This document shows, piece after piece, positions 1 to 5,213 of a stretch of DNA of 11,847 nt. The position numbers and the translations under genes are program-made. The notes below the pieces were generated by a model that saw nothing but the letters and a program-made list of their open reading frames with translations, was not told the origin of the DNA and ran no database searches. The stretch covers positions 1-11,847 of the forward strand of contig CBFHJL010000086.1 in NCBI GenBank assembly GCA_965656195.1. The letters are read 5' to 3'. Position 1 is the first letter of the stretch, and the number at the start of each line of letters is the position of its first letter. Origin of the DNA: Brumimicrobium sp965656195. Lineage in GTDB: Bacteria; Bacteroidota; Bacteroidia; Flavobacteriales_D; Crocinitomicaceae.

Positions 1-117
1 TGGCAGAAATATTTACCGCCTCGTTTTCAAAAAAGAATATTTTATCCAGCGTTGTGGTCAGAAAAAGAAATAAAAGAATGGGGGAAATCGTGGGTAGAAG
101 AGGTTTTAGGGAAATAA
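1..117 (+). CDS. C-terminal end of probable tryptophan 2,3-dioxygenase (partial)
   Basis: The first reading frame is open from the left edge to a TAA at 115-117 and encodes a 38-residue tail rich in aromatic residues (WQKYLPPRFQKRIFYPALW, then a charged helix ending EEVLGK). From memory, this resembles the extreme C-terminus of bacteroidotal tryptophan 2,3-dioxygenases, where a basic stretch precedes an 'R-F/I-F-x-P-x-LW' element. That family is a cytoplasmic haem enzyme that opens the indole ring of L-tryptophan to give N-formylkynurenine. The composition is that of a real protein, unlike the competing upstream extension of the next gene. It overlaps the start of the M23 lipoprotein gene. 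Co-location of tryptophan dioxygenase with an M23 peptidase gene is something I recall from Flavobacteriia. The catalytic part lies outside the window, so the family assignment rests only on the tail. Confidence 0.6.
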   Translation, partial: WQKYLPPRFQKRIFYPALWSEKEIKEWGKSWVEEVLGK

Positions 118-1409
118 GCGTTTTAGCAAGCTTTCTATTTCTTGGGCTTATAATGGCTCTTTCTAGTTGTGGGGAAAAGGCCCCAGAAGCCAAACCAATA
201 CTTAAACCTGACACACTGGAGGTAGCAGACAATCAGTTATTTGGTTTTGATCTGGAGGAGTACGACGTTCACTTGGACACAGTCCGAAATGGTTGGACTT
301 GGGGAGATATTTTACTTCCTTACAATATTGATCAATATACAATTAATGTTACCGCTGGAGTCGCAAAAGATAGTACTATAGGGCTGAAGTATATCTTGGC
401 GGGAAAACCCTTTACAATTTTAACAGAGAAAGGTGATACTTCCAGAACTGTGCAACACATGATCTATGAACCAGATGTTTTTTCTTACATAACGTTTGAT
501 TTTACAAAGGACTCCGTCATCATCTCCAAAAAGGATCGCCCAACCTCTGTTGAAAGAAAAATGGTAAGTGGTGTTATACACCCAAACTCTAATTTAAGCG
601 TAGAACTGGGAAAATCTTTTGATACCTATGCAATGTCTGCGGCAATAGTCGATGCCATAGAGGGAGTCTACGCCTGGAGTATTGACTTTTTTAAATTGCA
701 GGCAGGAGACCGTTTTGTGGTTTACTATGATGAAAAATCTGTTGAGGGTACTCCTTATGCCGTTGAAAAGATAAGTCACGCTTGGTTTGAACATCGAGAT
801 GATGGAATGTATGCATTCAATTTCGTTGATTCAACAGGGGAAGTAAGTGGTTTTTATGACCATAAAGGACGACAAATGAAACGCCCATTCCTAATGTCGC
901 CTGTAAAATTTGCTAGGATTAGCTCTTCTTTTAATATGAATCGCTTTCATCCAATCTATAAAACGAGGAGACCACACTTAGGAACTGATTACGCCGCGCC
1001 AACTGGAACCCCAATAATAGCAACTGCTGATGGAACAGTGTCTAGGGCGTCGAGAAGCAGAGGAAATGGTATTTATGTTAAACTGAAACACAATAAAACA
1101 TATGATACCCAGTACTTGCATATGAGCAAAATTGCTGATGGAATTAGACCTGGGGTAAGAGTCAAACAAGGCGACGTTATTGGTTACGTAGGCTCAACAG
1201 GAGCTGCTACAGGTCCGCATGTTTGTTATCGATTTTGGAAAAATGGTAGACAAATCAATCACAGATCAGAAAAATTTCCCAAGTCAGAACCAATGAAAGA
1301 GGAGGTCCTTCCTGAATACATGAAATATATCGAACCTCTCAAAGAGAAGCTAGACAAGGAGATTGAAACACTAAAGGACTATACTCCTTCTCAAAATGCT
1401 GATACTTGA
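78..1409 (+). CDS. M23 family peptidoglycan DD-metalloendopeptidase, lipoprotein (Csd3/MepM-like)
   Basis: This is a probable zinc endopeptidase that cuts peptide cross-links in peptidoglycan. Numbered from ATG 78 (443 residues), residues 1-30 are a lipoprotein signal peptide with the lipobox LSSC and acylated Cys31. Residues about 160-275 look like the second domain of Csd3/MepM-type proteins (WSIDFF, GDRFVVYYDE), which can occlude the active site. The M23 domain spans about 285-395. It has HLGTD (His300, Asp304; zinc ligands), YLHMS (His348; catalytic) and GPHVCYR (His381, Cys383). The usual motif in the last position is HxH, so the third zinc ligand is Cys here. A GTG at 54 is also in frame but adds eight basic residues and overlaps the upstream gene further. 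ATG 153 would destroy the signal peptide. GTG 90 remains possible. The coding region overlaps the upstream gene by 40 bases and the downstream gene by 14, which suggests an operon. Confidence 0.9.
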   Translation: MGEIVGRRGFREISVLASFLFLGLIMALSSCGEKAPEAKPILKPDTLEVADNQLFGFDLEEYDVHLDTVRNGWTWGDILLPYNIDQYTINVTAGVAKDSTIGLKYILAGKPFTILTEKGDTSRTVQHMIYEPDVFSYITFDFTKDSVIISKKDRPTSVERKMVSGVIHPNSNLSVELGKSFDTYAMSAAIVDAIEGVYAWSIDFFKLQAGDRFVVYYDEKSVEGTPYAVEKISHAWFEHRDDGMYAFNFVDSTGEVSGFYDHKGRQMKRPFLMSPVKFARISSSFNMNRFHPIYKTRRPHLGTDYAAPTGTPIIATADGTVSRASRSRGNGIYVKLKHNKTYDTQYLHMSKIADGIRPGVRVKQGDVIGYVGSTGAATGPHVCYRFWKNGRQINHRSEKFPKSEPMKEEVLPEYMKYIEPLKEKLDKEIETLKDYTPSQNADT

Positions 1410-1893
1410 TCTCATAGAATTACCGAAGAACGAAGCAGTTGATTTAATCTGTGCTTCAGCTTTTGATGATACATTAGGATTTGCTTTATCCCCTCATGAG
1501 AAGGCATGGAAAGCAGCCTGGCTATTGAATCAAGCACTAAAACAAAAGGAATTGCGCTTAGAAGATAAAGTTTTTAGTATTTGCAAAGCTGTTCCAGGAA
1601 AACCATCGGGACACATGAGGGAGCTACTAAAACTTCTAGAGAATGTTGAGCTTTCTCAAGAGAACGAAGGACCTATATTTGATATCGCCATTTCTTGCTG
1701 GGAAGACTTAGGTGCTCAAAGCTCGTGTAGAATGGTAGCTTTTAGATTGATGCTTAGCGTTGGTAAGAAGCATCCTGAATTAATTCCTGAAATACAGTCA
1801 ATGTCTGATGAACGTTTTTTAAATGGCCTCTCCAATGGAATAAAAAACTCAGTATTGATGCGCCTTAGAACTCTTTCGGTCAAAAGCCCATAA
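1396..1893 (+). CDS. Small helical (HEAT-like) protein of unknown function
   Basis: This 165-residue soluble protein has no signal peptide or membrane segment. It reads as a series of amphipathic helices, for example around residues 36-50 (KAWKAAWLLNQALKQK), 76-88 (MRELLKLLENVEL) and 98-125 (ISCWEDLGAQSSCRMVAFRL, followed by a GKKHPEL turn). The alternation of paired helices with 'HPEL' turns is typical of HEAT/ARM-like folds. I recall similar short uncharacterised proteins in Flavobacteriia beside M23 peptidase genes, but I cannot name a family. The ATG at 1396 lies inside the last codons of the M23 gene (14-base overlap in another frame), so translation is probably coupled and a shared role with the peptidase is possible. 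It might be a scaffold or binding protein. No catalytic motif is visible. Confidence 0.75.
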   Translation: MLILDLIELPKNEAVDLICASAFDDTLGFALSPHEKAWKAAWLLNQALKQKELRLEDKVFSICKAVPGKPSGHMRELLKLLENVELSQENEGPIFDIAISCWEDLGAQSSCRMVAFRLMLSVGKKHPELIPEIQSMSDERFLNGLSNGIKNSVLMRLRTLSVKSP

Positions 1894-1906
1894 AAATCAA
1901 TGAATC

Positions 1907-1942
1907 AATAGAAAGGATTGTTTTATAAATCCTTTTGCTATT
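1907..1942 (+). terminator. Hairpin after the M23 operon, terminator-like but without a strong U-tract
   Basis: AATAG plus AAAGGATT (1907-1919) pairs with AATCCTTT (1928-1935) and CTATT (1938-1942). The loop is eight bases and a two-base bulge (TG, 1936-1937) interrupts the descending arm. It starts 13 bases after the stop of the helical protein gene, so it fits a transcript end or an mRNA-stabilising structure. The following bases (TCACTATT) are not a proper U-run, so efficient intrinsic termination is uncertain. The descending arm overlaps the proposed upstream element of the next gene's promoter. Confidence 0.4.
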
Positions 1943-1963
1943 TCACTATTATGGGTATATTTC
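1934..1963 (+). promoter_or_regulatory. Candidate Bacteroidota-type promoter for the small lipoprotein
   Basis: TTTG at 1934-1937 and TATATTTC at 1956-1963 resemble the bacteroidotal -33 (TTTG) and -7 (TAnnTTTG) elements. The spacing is 18 bases, within the reported range, but the last G of the -7 box is missing. Initiation would be near 1970, giving a leader of roughly 35 bases before the ATG at 2004. The surrounding region is very AT-rich, so chance matches are likely. Confidence 0.3.
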
Positions 1964-2003
1964 GTTTATATTTAAAATATTATAAATCGATAAAAACTTA
2001 ATT

Positions 2004-2255
2004 ATGAAAAAGATTTTTGCAATTGTCTCGTTATCAATGCTATTATTGTCATGCGGAGGAGCAACAACACCTTGTGATTGCGCAGAAGCATTAGGCGAAA
2101 TGAACTCGGCATATTCTGAAGCGGCTGGAGATGAGGCTAAATTAGAGGAACTCAATGCGAAGTTTGAAAAATTGAATAAAGATTGTGAAGCCGTTAAACA
2201 AGAAATGGGTGATGAAAAATACATGGAGGAAATGACGAAATGTATGGAAGAGTAA
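2004..2255 (+). CDS. Small cysteine-containing lipoprotein, unknown function
   Basis: This 83-residue protein has a lipoprotein signal peptide (MKKIFAIVSLSMLLLSC, lipobox LLSC, acylated Cys17). The mature part is only 67 residues. It is acidic and predicted helical, with four further cysteines: Cys24 and Cys26 (PCDCAEAL), Cys61 (KDCEAV) and Cys80 (TKCMEE) near the C-terminus. Two helices, about 25-40 and 43-68, could form a hairpin closed by disulphides, which would be stable in the periplasm. The minus-strand frame over the same stretch lacks any protein-like signature, whereas this frame has a complete signal peptide. The gene stands alone, with its own candidate promoter and a strong terminator 25 bases after the stop. 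I recall small bacteroidotal lipoproteins with a similar CDC motif and charged helices, but know no function for them. Confidence 0.85.
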   Translation: MKKIFAIVSLSMLLLSCGGATTPCDCAEALGEMNSAYSEAAGDEAKLEELNAKFEKLNKDCEAVKQEMGDEKYMEEMTKCMEE

Positions 2256-2280
2256 TGGTTGAATTCGAGTATACAATTAT

Positions 2281-2309
2281 AAAGCGAAACGTTTGTTTCG
2301 CTTTTTTTT
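2281..2309 (+). terminator. Strong intrinsic terminator of the small lipoprotein gene
   Basis: A perfect 10-base-pair stem (AAAGCGAAAC at 2281-2290 with GTTTCGCTTT at 2295-2304) closes a GTTT tetraloop and runs directly into further T residues to 2309. The descending arm and tail together give eight consecutive T. This is a textbook rho-independent terminator 25 bases after the stop codon. The A-rich left side also allows some activity on the opposite strand. Confidence 0.9.
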
Positions 2310-2332
2310 AAAATATTTTATCGATCGAAGTC

Positions 2333-2355
2333 TCACTGTATTTAAAGCTCAGTGA
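2333..2355. repeat. Short inverted repeat in the gap before the FAD oxidoreductase gene
   Basis: TCACTG (2333-2338) and CAGTGA (2350-2355) form a perfect six-base inverted repeat around an 11-base AT-rich spacer, followed by TTTTG. It lies between the strong terminator and the next gene start, so it could be an operator half-site pair or a minor hairpin. With six bases per arm it may be chance. Confidence 0.2.
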
Positions 2356-2450
2356 TTTTGTATGACTATGCTTATTTTTTTACTTATTTTGTTTTGGTTG
2401 AAAATGATGGTTGAACCTAGGTGATTTGTAATTTTAAACATAAAAATCTG

Positions 2451-3506
2451 ATGAAAGAGCGTGTTTTAATCGTTGGAGGAGGCTTGTCTGGTATATGTTT
2501 AGCGCATCAGCTGGAAGAGTTGGGAGTCAACTTCTCAATGATTGACCAAGGCGTAAATAGAAGTTCTGCTATAGCTGCAGGAATGATTAATCCAATGGTT
2601 TTTCGAAAAATGGTTAAAACCTGGAGAGGCGATCAACTTTTACCGTATTTAAAATCCTTTTATGTTAAGATAGAAGAAAAAACGGGACAACGTTTTTTCT
2701 TCCCTCGCAAAATAAGACGTGTTTTTTCGACTGAAGACGAACGCGACTATTGGGAGAAACGATTAAAGGAAAAAGAATACGATGAGTACATCTATGACTT
2801 TGAAGCGGCAGAACCAATTCCAGATTATGTGATCAACAAACATGGTAATGGTTGGGTGAACTCTCCTGGTTATATTGATGCGAAACGATTCATGAAAGCC
2901 AATCATGATTACTTTTTGTCTAAGGGTAGCCTGAGAATAGAAAACTTTGATTATCAAAAATTAAATGCTGAAGCTAAAACATATCGAGGAGAGTCCTTTA
3001 GCGCAATCGTTTTTGCTGAAGGTTTTCGCGGTAAATACAACCCCTTCTTTGGATTTCTTCCTTTACAACAAACGAAAGGCGAGGTATTAACTATTCGCTC
3101 CAATGAATTTAGGAAAGATGAAATATTAAATAGAAAGTGCTTTGTCTTACCTCTTGAAGGAGGTGACTTCAAGCTTGGAGCCACATTCAGTTGGGATAAA
3201 ACGGATACTTCTCCGACAGAATCAGCAAGAAATGAGTTGATGACTCAATATGAGCAACTATCAACGGCTTCCTTTGAAATACTAGACCAGGAAGGCGGAA
3301 TTCGACCTACGGTTGTTGACCGACGTCCATTAATAGGAGAGCATCCAGAGAAAGAAGGGCTTTATGTGTTTAATGGAATGGGAACAAAGGGATATATGTT
3401 AGCTCCATACTTTTCGCAGCATTTAATTAAGAATATTCTTCATGCAGATGAGCTGGATGAAGAGATAGACATTCGAAGGTTTTTCAAGAAGTATTATTCA
3501 AAGTAG
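2451..3506 (+). CDS. FAD-dependent oxidoreductase, DAO family
   Basis: The protein starts with a Rossmann dinucleotide-binding motif, VLIVGGGLSG (residues 5-14), followed by the acidic residue Asp32 that ends the second strand. This is characteristic of FAD enzymes of the D-amino-acid oxidase (DAO) superfamily, which oxidise amines or amino acids. The C-terminal signature (GGIRPTVVDRRPLIGEHP, then GLYVFNGMGTKGYMLAP) is the FAD-closing segment of the same family, and the middle LPLQQTKGEVL element also fits. These parts recall the oxidase domain of MnmC and glycine oxidase, but the substrate cannot be read from sequence. At 351 residues the length suits a stand-alone single-domain enzyme. ATG 2451 is chosen because it places the Rossmann strand at the N-terminus. 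A GTG at 2421 would add ten residues without domain character. No signal peptide is seen, so it is probably cytoplasmic. It stands alone between a terminator and the next promoter. Confidence 0.85.
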   Translation: MKERVLIVGGGLSGICLAHQLEELGVNFSMIDQGVNRSSAIAAGMINPMVFRKMVKTWRGDQLLPYLKSFYVKIEEKTGQRFFFPRKIRRVFSTEDERDYWEKRLKEKEYDEYIYDFEAAEPIPDYVINKHGNGWVNSPGYIDAKRFMKANHDYFLSKGSLRIENFDYQKLNAEAKTYRGESFSAIVFAEGFRGKYNPFFGFLPLQQTKGEVLTIRSNEFRKDEILNRKCFVLPLEGGDFKLGATFSWDKTDTSPTESARNELMTQYEQLSTASFEILDQEGGIRPTVVDRRPLIGEHPEKEGLYVFNGMGTKGYMLAPYFSQHLIKNILHADELDEEIDIRRFFKKYYSK

Positions 3507-3561
3507 CCTTAAGGTTTATTATATTGATCCATTTTTATGCACATTTTTAAACTTTGCTTGT

Positions 3562-3569
3562 TACTTTTG
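3562..3569 (+). promoter_or_regulatory. Promoter -7 element of the bacilliredoxin gene
   Basis: TACTTTTG matches the bacteroidotal -7 consensus TAnnTTTG exactly. It ends 28 bases before the ATG at 3598, implying a leader of about 20 bases. No clear TTTG is found at the expected -33 distance, only a T-rich stretch around 3532-3539. The leader just before the ATG is A/T-rich with no Shine-Dalgarno motif. Confidence 0.5.
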
Positions 3570-3597
3570 TAATTAAGAATCATTAAAAATAATAAAT

Positions 3598-4011
3598 ATG
3601 TATCCTCCAGAATTAGTAGCACCGATGAAGGAAGACTTGACAACAGTTGGTTTTGAGCAACTGTCAACTCCAGAAGAGGTGGATAATACAATAAAGAATT
3701 CAAAAGGCACCGCTTTGGTTGTCGTTAATAGTGTTTGCGGTTGCGCAGCAGGTAATATGCGTCCGGGTGTTAAGTTATCGCTTAATGCAGATCAGAAACC
3801 AGAAACTTTGGCAACTGTATTTGCTGGAGTTGATGGTGCAGCAACGGAGCAAGCAAGAAAGTATTTCTTGCCTTACCCTCCTTCTTCGCCATCTATTGCT
3901 CTTTTCAAAGATGGAAAGCTTGTTCACTTTTTAGAGCGTCACCACATTGAAGGCGGAACTGCTGAAATGATTGCAGAAAACCTTAAAGAAGCATATAAAC
4001 AATATTGCTAA
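3598..4011 (+). CDS. Bacilliredoxin (BrxA/BrxB, YphP/YqiW family)
   Basis: This 137-residue thioredoxin-like protein carries the family hallmark VNSVCGCAAGNMRPG at residues 43-57, with the CGC redox pair at Cys47 and Cys49. The N-terminal MYPPELVAPMKEDL is also characteristic of the YphP/YqiW (DUF1094) family. In Firmicutes these proteins remove bacillithiol from mixed disulphides on proteins after oxidative or hypochlorite stress. The nucleophilic Cys attacks the mixed disulphide, and the reduced low-molecular-weight thiol regenerates the enzyme. Length is normal for the family, and it is cytoplasmic with no signal peptide. Presence of this gene suggests the host makes bacillithiol, which is known for many Bacteroidota, though the bsh genes are not in this window. 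It appears monocistronic, with its own TAnnTTTG element and a hairpin after the stop. Confidence 0.93.
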   Translation: MYPPELVAPMKEDLTTVGFEQLSTPEEVDNTIKNSKGTALVVVNSVCGCAAGNMRPGVKLSLNADQKPETLATVFAGVDGAATEQARKYFLPYPPSSPSIALFKDGKLVHFLERHHIEGGTAEMIAENLKEAYKQYC

Positions 4012-4019
4012 TAAATAGT

Positions 4020-4049
4020 GGTCGTGATGTCTTTATGGATGTCACGACC
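4020..4049. terminator. Inverted repeat between convergent genes, possible bidirectional terminator
   Basis: GGTCGTGA (4020-4027) is perfectly complementary to TCACGACC (4042-4049). Inner bases extend the stem through two G-U pairs plus U-A and C-G around a six-base loop. It lies between the stop of the bacilliredoxin gene (4011) and the stop of the convergent dprA (4050). Neither flank has a long T-run: CTATATGTTT on the plus side and ACTATTTATT on the minus side. The position and stem strength favour a shared transcription end. Confidence 0.55.
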
Positions 4050-5162
4050 CTATATGTTTCCAAGCATATATTTCTGACCAGGAAGCATCATTACTATACC
4101 TTTTATTTCTAAACCTAGTAGCAAACCACTTAACAAACCGACAGGTTGTTTTAGTCGAAACGAAAGAACATCTAAAGATACCTTTTCGAACTCTTTGATC
4201 AATTTAACGATCTTCTTTTCATCACCATTTAAATTTTCGAACAGACTTCCTTGAATGGGTTTCTTTACTCCAGATTTCTCCCATTCTAATAAATTGGTCA
4301 GATCTTTCCCACAAGTTATGAGGTGAGCCTTGTTATTTGCAATAAGAGAATTACACCCTTTTGAAAATTCTTGGTCAATATTTCCAGGAAATGCAAAGAC
4401 ATCACGGTTGTAGTCGTTCGCTAAATGAGCAGTAATCAGCGACCCTCCTTTGGCTCCACTTTCCACAACAATAGTTGCGTCTGTCATTCCAGCAACGATA
4501 CGATTGCGTTGGGGGAAGTTTTCTCGATCAGGAAGGGTGTTGTGTGGAAACTCTGTTAGTAAACCAGAATCTCTGGCTTCTAGCATATCGCTAGCTGTTT
4601 TTCTATTCCTTGCTGGGTATATCCGATCTAATCCGTGCCCCAAAACCCCAATAGTGGAAAGGTCTTTAGTAACACATCGACGGTGTGCTTCATTATCTAT
4701 TCCGTAGGCAAGTCCAGAGACAATTTGAACATCGAAATTCTTGAGGTGATCAATGAGTTGATGCACGATCTTTTTTCCATAAGGAGTCATGTTTCGAGTA
4801 CCGACAACTGCAACTGATCTATCGTAATTAAGCAGTGGTTTTCCCTTACTATACAAAACTATTGGTGCATCGGGACACTGCTTAAGTCTATAAGGAAAAT
4901 CATTAGAAGCAAAGAAATGCGTTGAAATATTATTTTTCTCAATAAAGTTCATCGTCTTTTCTGCATCTAGAAGTGCTTTGGTTCTATTCAGTGATCGAAA
5001 TCGTTCTCGACTAAACCCTGGAAATGTGGTTTTTATGTTCGATTTTGATTCAAAAATAGCTGTTGCACTGCCCATGTAGGCAACTAATAATCGAGCCGTT
5101 TTTGGCCCAACTCCTTGTAGCATAGACAAGGCTATCTGGTGATGGCGTTCGGTGGCGTTCAA
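4050..5162 (-). CDS. dprA: DNA-processing protein DprA (Smf), RecA loader
   Basis: DprA binds incoming single-stranded DNA during natural transformation and loads RecA. This 370-residue protein has the expected parts in order: an N-terminal helix-hairpin-helix region (LQGVGPKTARLLVAYMG, residues 15-31), then the Rossmann-like core. Core motifs are VVGTRNMTPYG (119-129), SGLAYGID (149-156), GHGLDRIYP (175-183), TEFP (203-206), FPQRNRIVAG (216-225), ESGAKGGSLITA (234-245) and AFPGN (257-261). The C-terminal residues 310-370 fit the winged-helix domain. No ATG or GTG lies between the upstream in-frame stop and the helix-hairpin-helix region. TTG at 5162-5160 therefore gives the family-typical N-terminus. 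The first internal ATG (residue 14) would cut into the first helix. It is convergent with the bacilliredoxin gene and divergent from the TonB receptor gene. Confidence 0.95.
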   Translation of the reverse strand: MNATERHHQIALSMLQGVGPKTARLLVAYMGSATAIFESKSNIKTTFPGFSRERFRSLNRTKALLDAEKTMNFIEKNNISTHFFASNDFPYRLKQCPDAPIVLYSKGKPLLNYDRSVAVVGTRNMTPYGKKIVHQLIDHLKNFDVQIVSGLAYGIDNEAHRRCVTKDLSTIGVLGHGLDRIYPARNRKTASDMLEARDSGLLTEFPHNTLPDRENFPQRNRIVAGMTDATIVVESGAKGGSLITAHLANDYNRDVFAFPGNIDQEFSKGCNSLIANNKAHLITCGKDLTNLLEWEKSGVKKPIQGSLFENLNGDEKKIVKLIKEFEKVSLDVLSFRLKQPVGLLSGLLLGLEIKGIVMMLPGQKYMLGNI

Positions 5163-5213
5163 AATTTTAGGTTATATTTAGGTCTTTCTAAGATAATATT
5201 TTTTCTGCTACAT

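Noticed and set aside
54..77. GTG 54 as start of the M23 lipoprotein
   Set aside because: It adds eight mostly basic residues to an already adequate signal peptide and lengthens the overlap with the upstream gene. ATG 78 gives a normal lipoprotein leader.
1949..2224. A 91-codon minus-strand frame opposite the small lipoprotein gene
   Set aside because: The plus-strand frame has a complete lipoprotein signal peptide and a strong terminator in the right place. The minus frame is Ser/Ala/Asn-rich, with no domain and no supporting signals.
2393..2428. TTTG at 2393-2396 and GTGATTTG at 2421-2428 as promoter of the FAD oxidoreductase gene
   Set aside because: The second box does not match TAnnTTTG at its first two positions and the spacing of 24 bases is long, so I could not support it as a feature.
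4450..4817. Two plus-strand frames (85 and 60 codons) inside dprA
   Set aside because: They are antisense to conserved DprA motifs, lack family features, and have no promoter or ribosome-binding context.
5173..5180. TATATTTA as promoter element of the TonB receptor gene
   Set aside because: It lacks the final G of the consensus and has no TTTG at the right distance; AT-rich gaps produce such matches by chance.
5139..5213. Start at 5139 for the TonB receptor
   Set aside because: It lies within dprA and would place 25 extra residues before a complete signal peptide that begins at ATG 5214.
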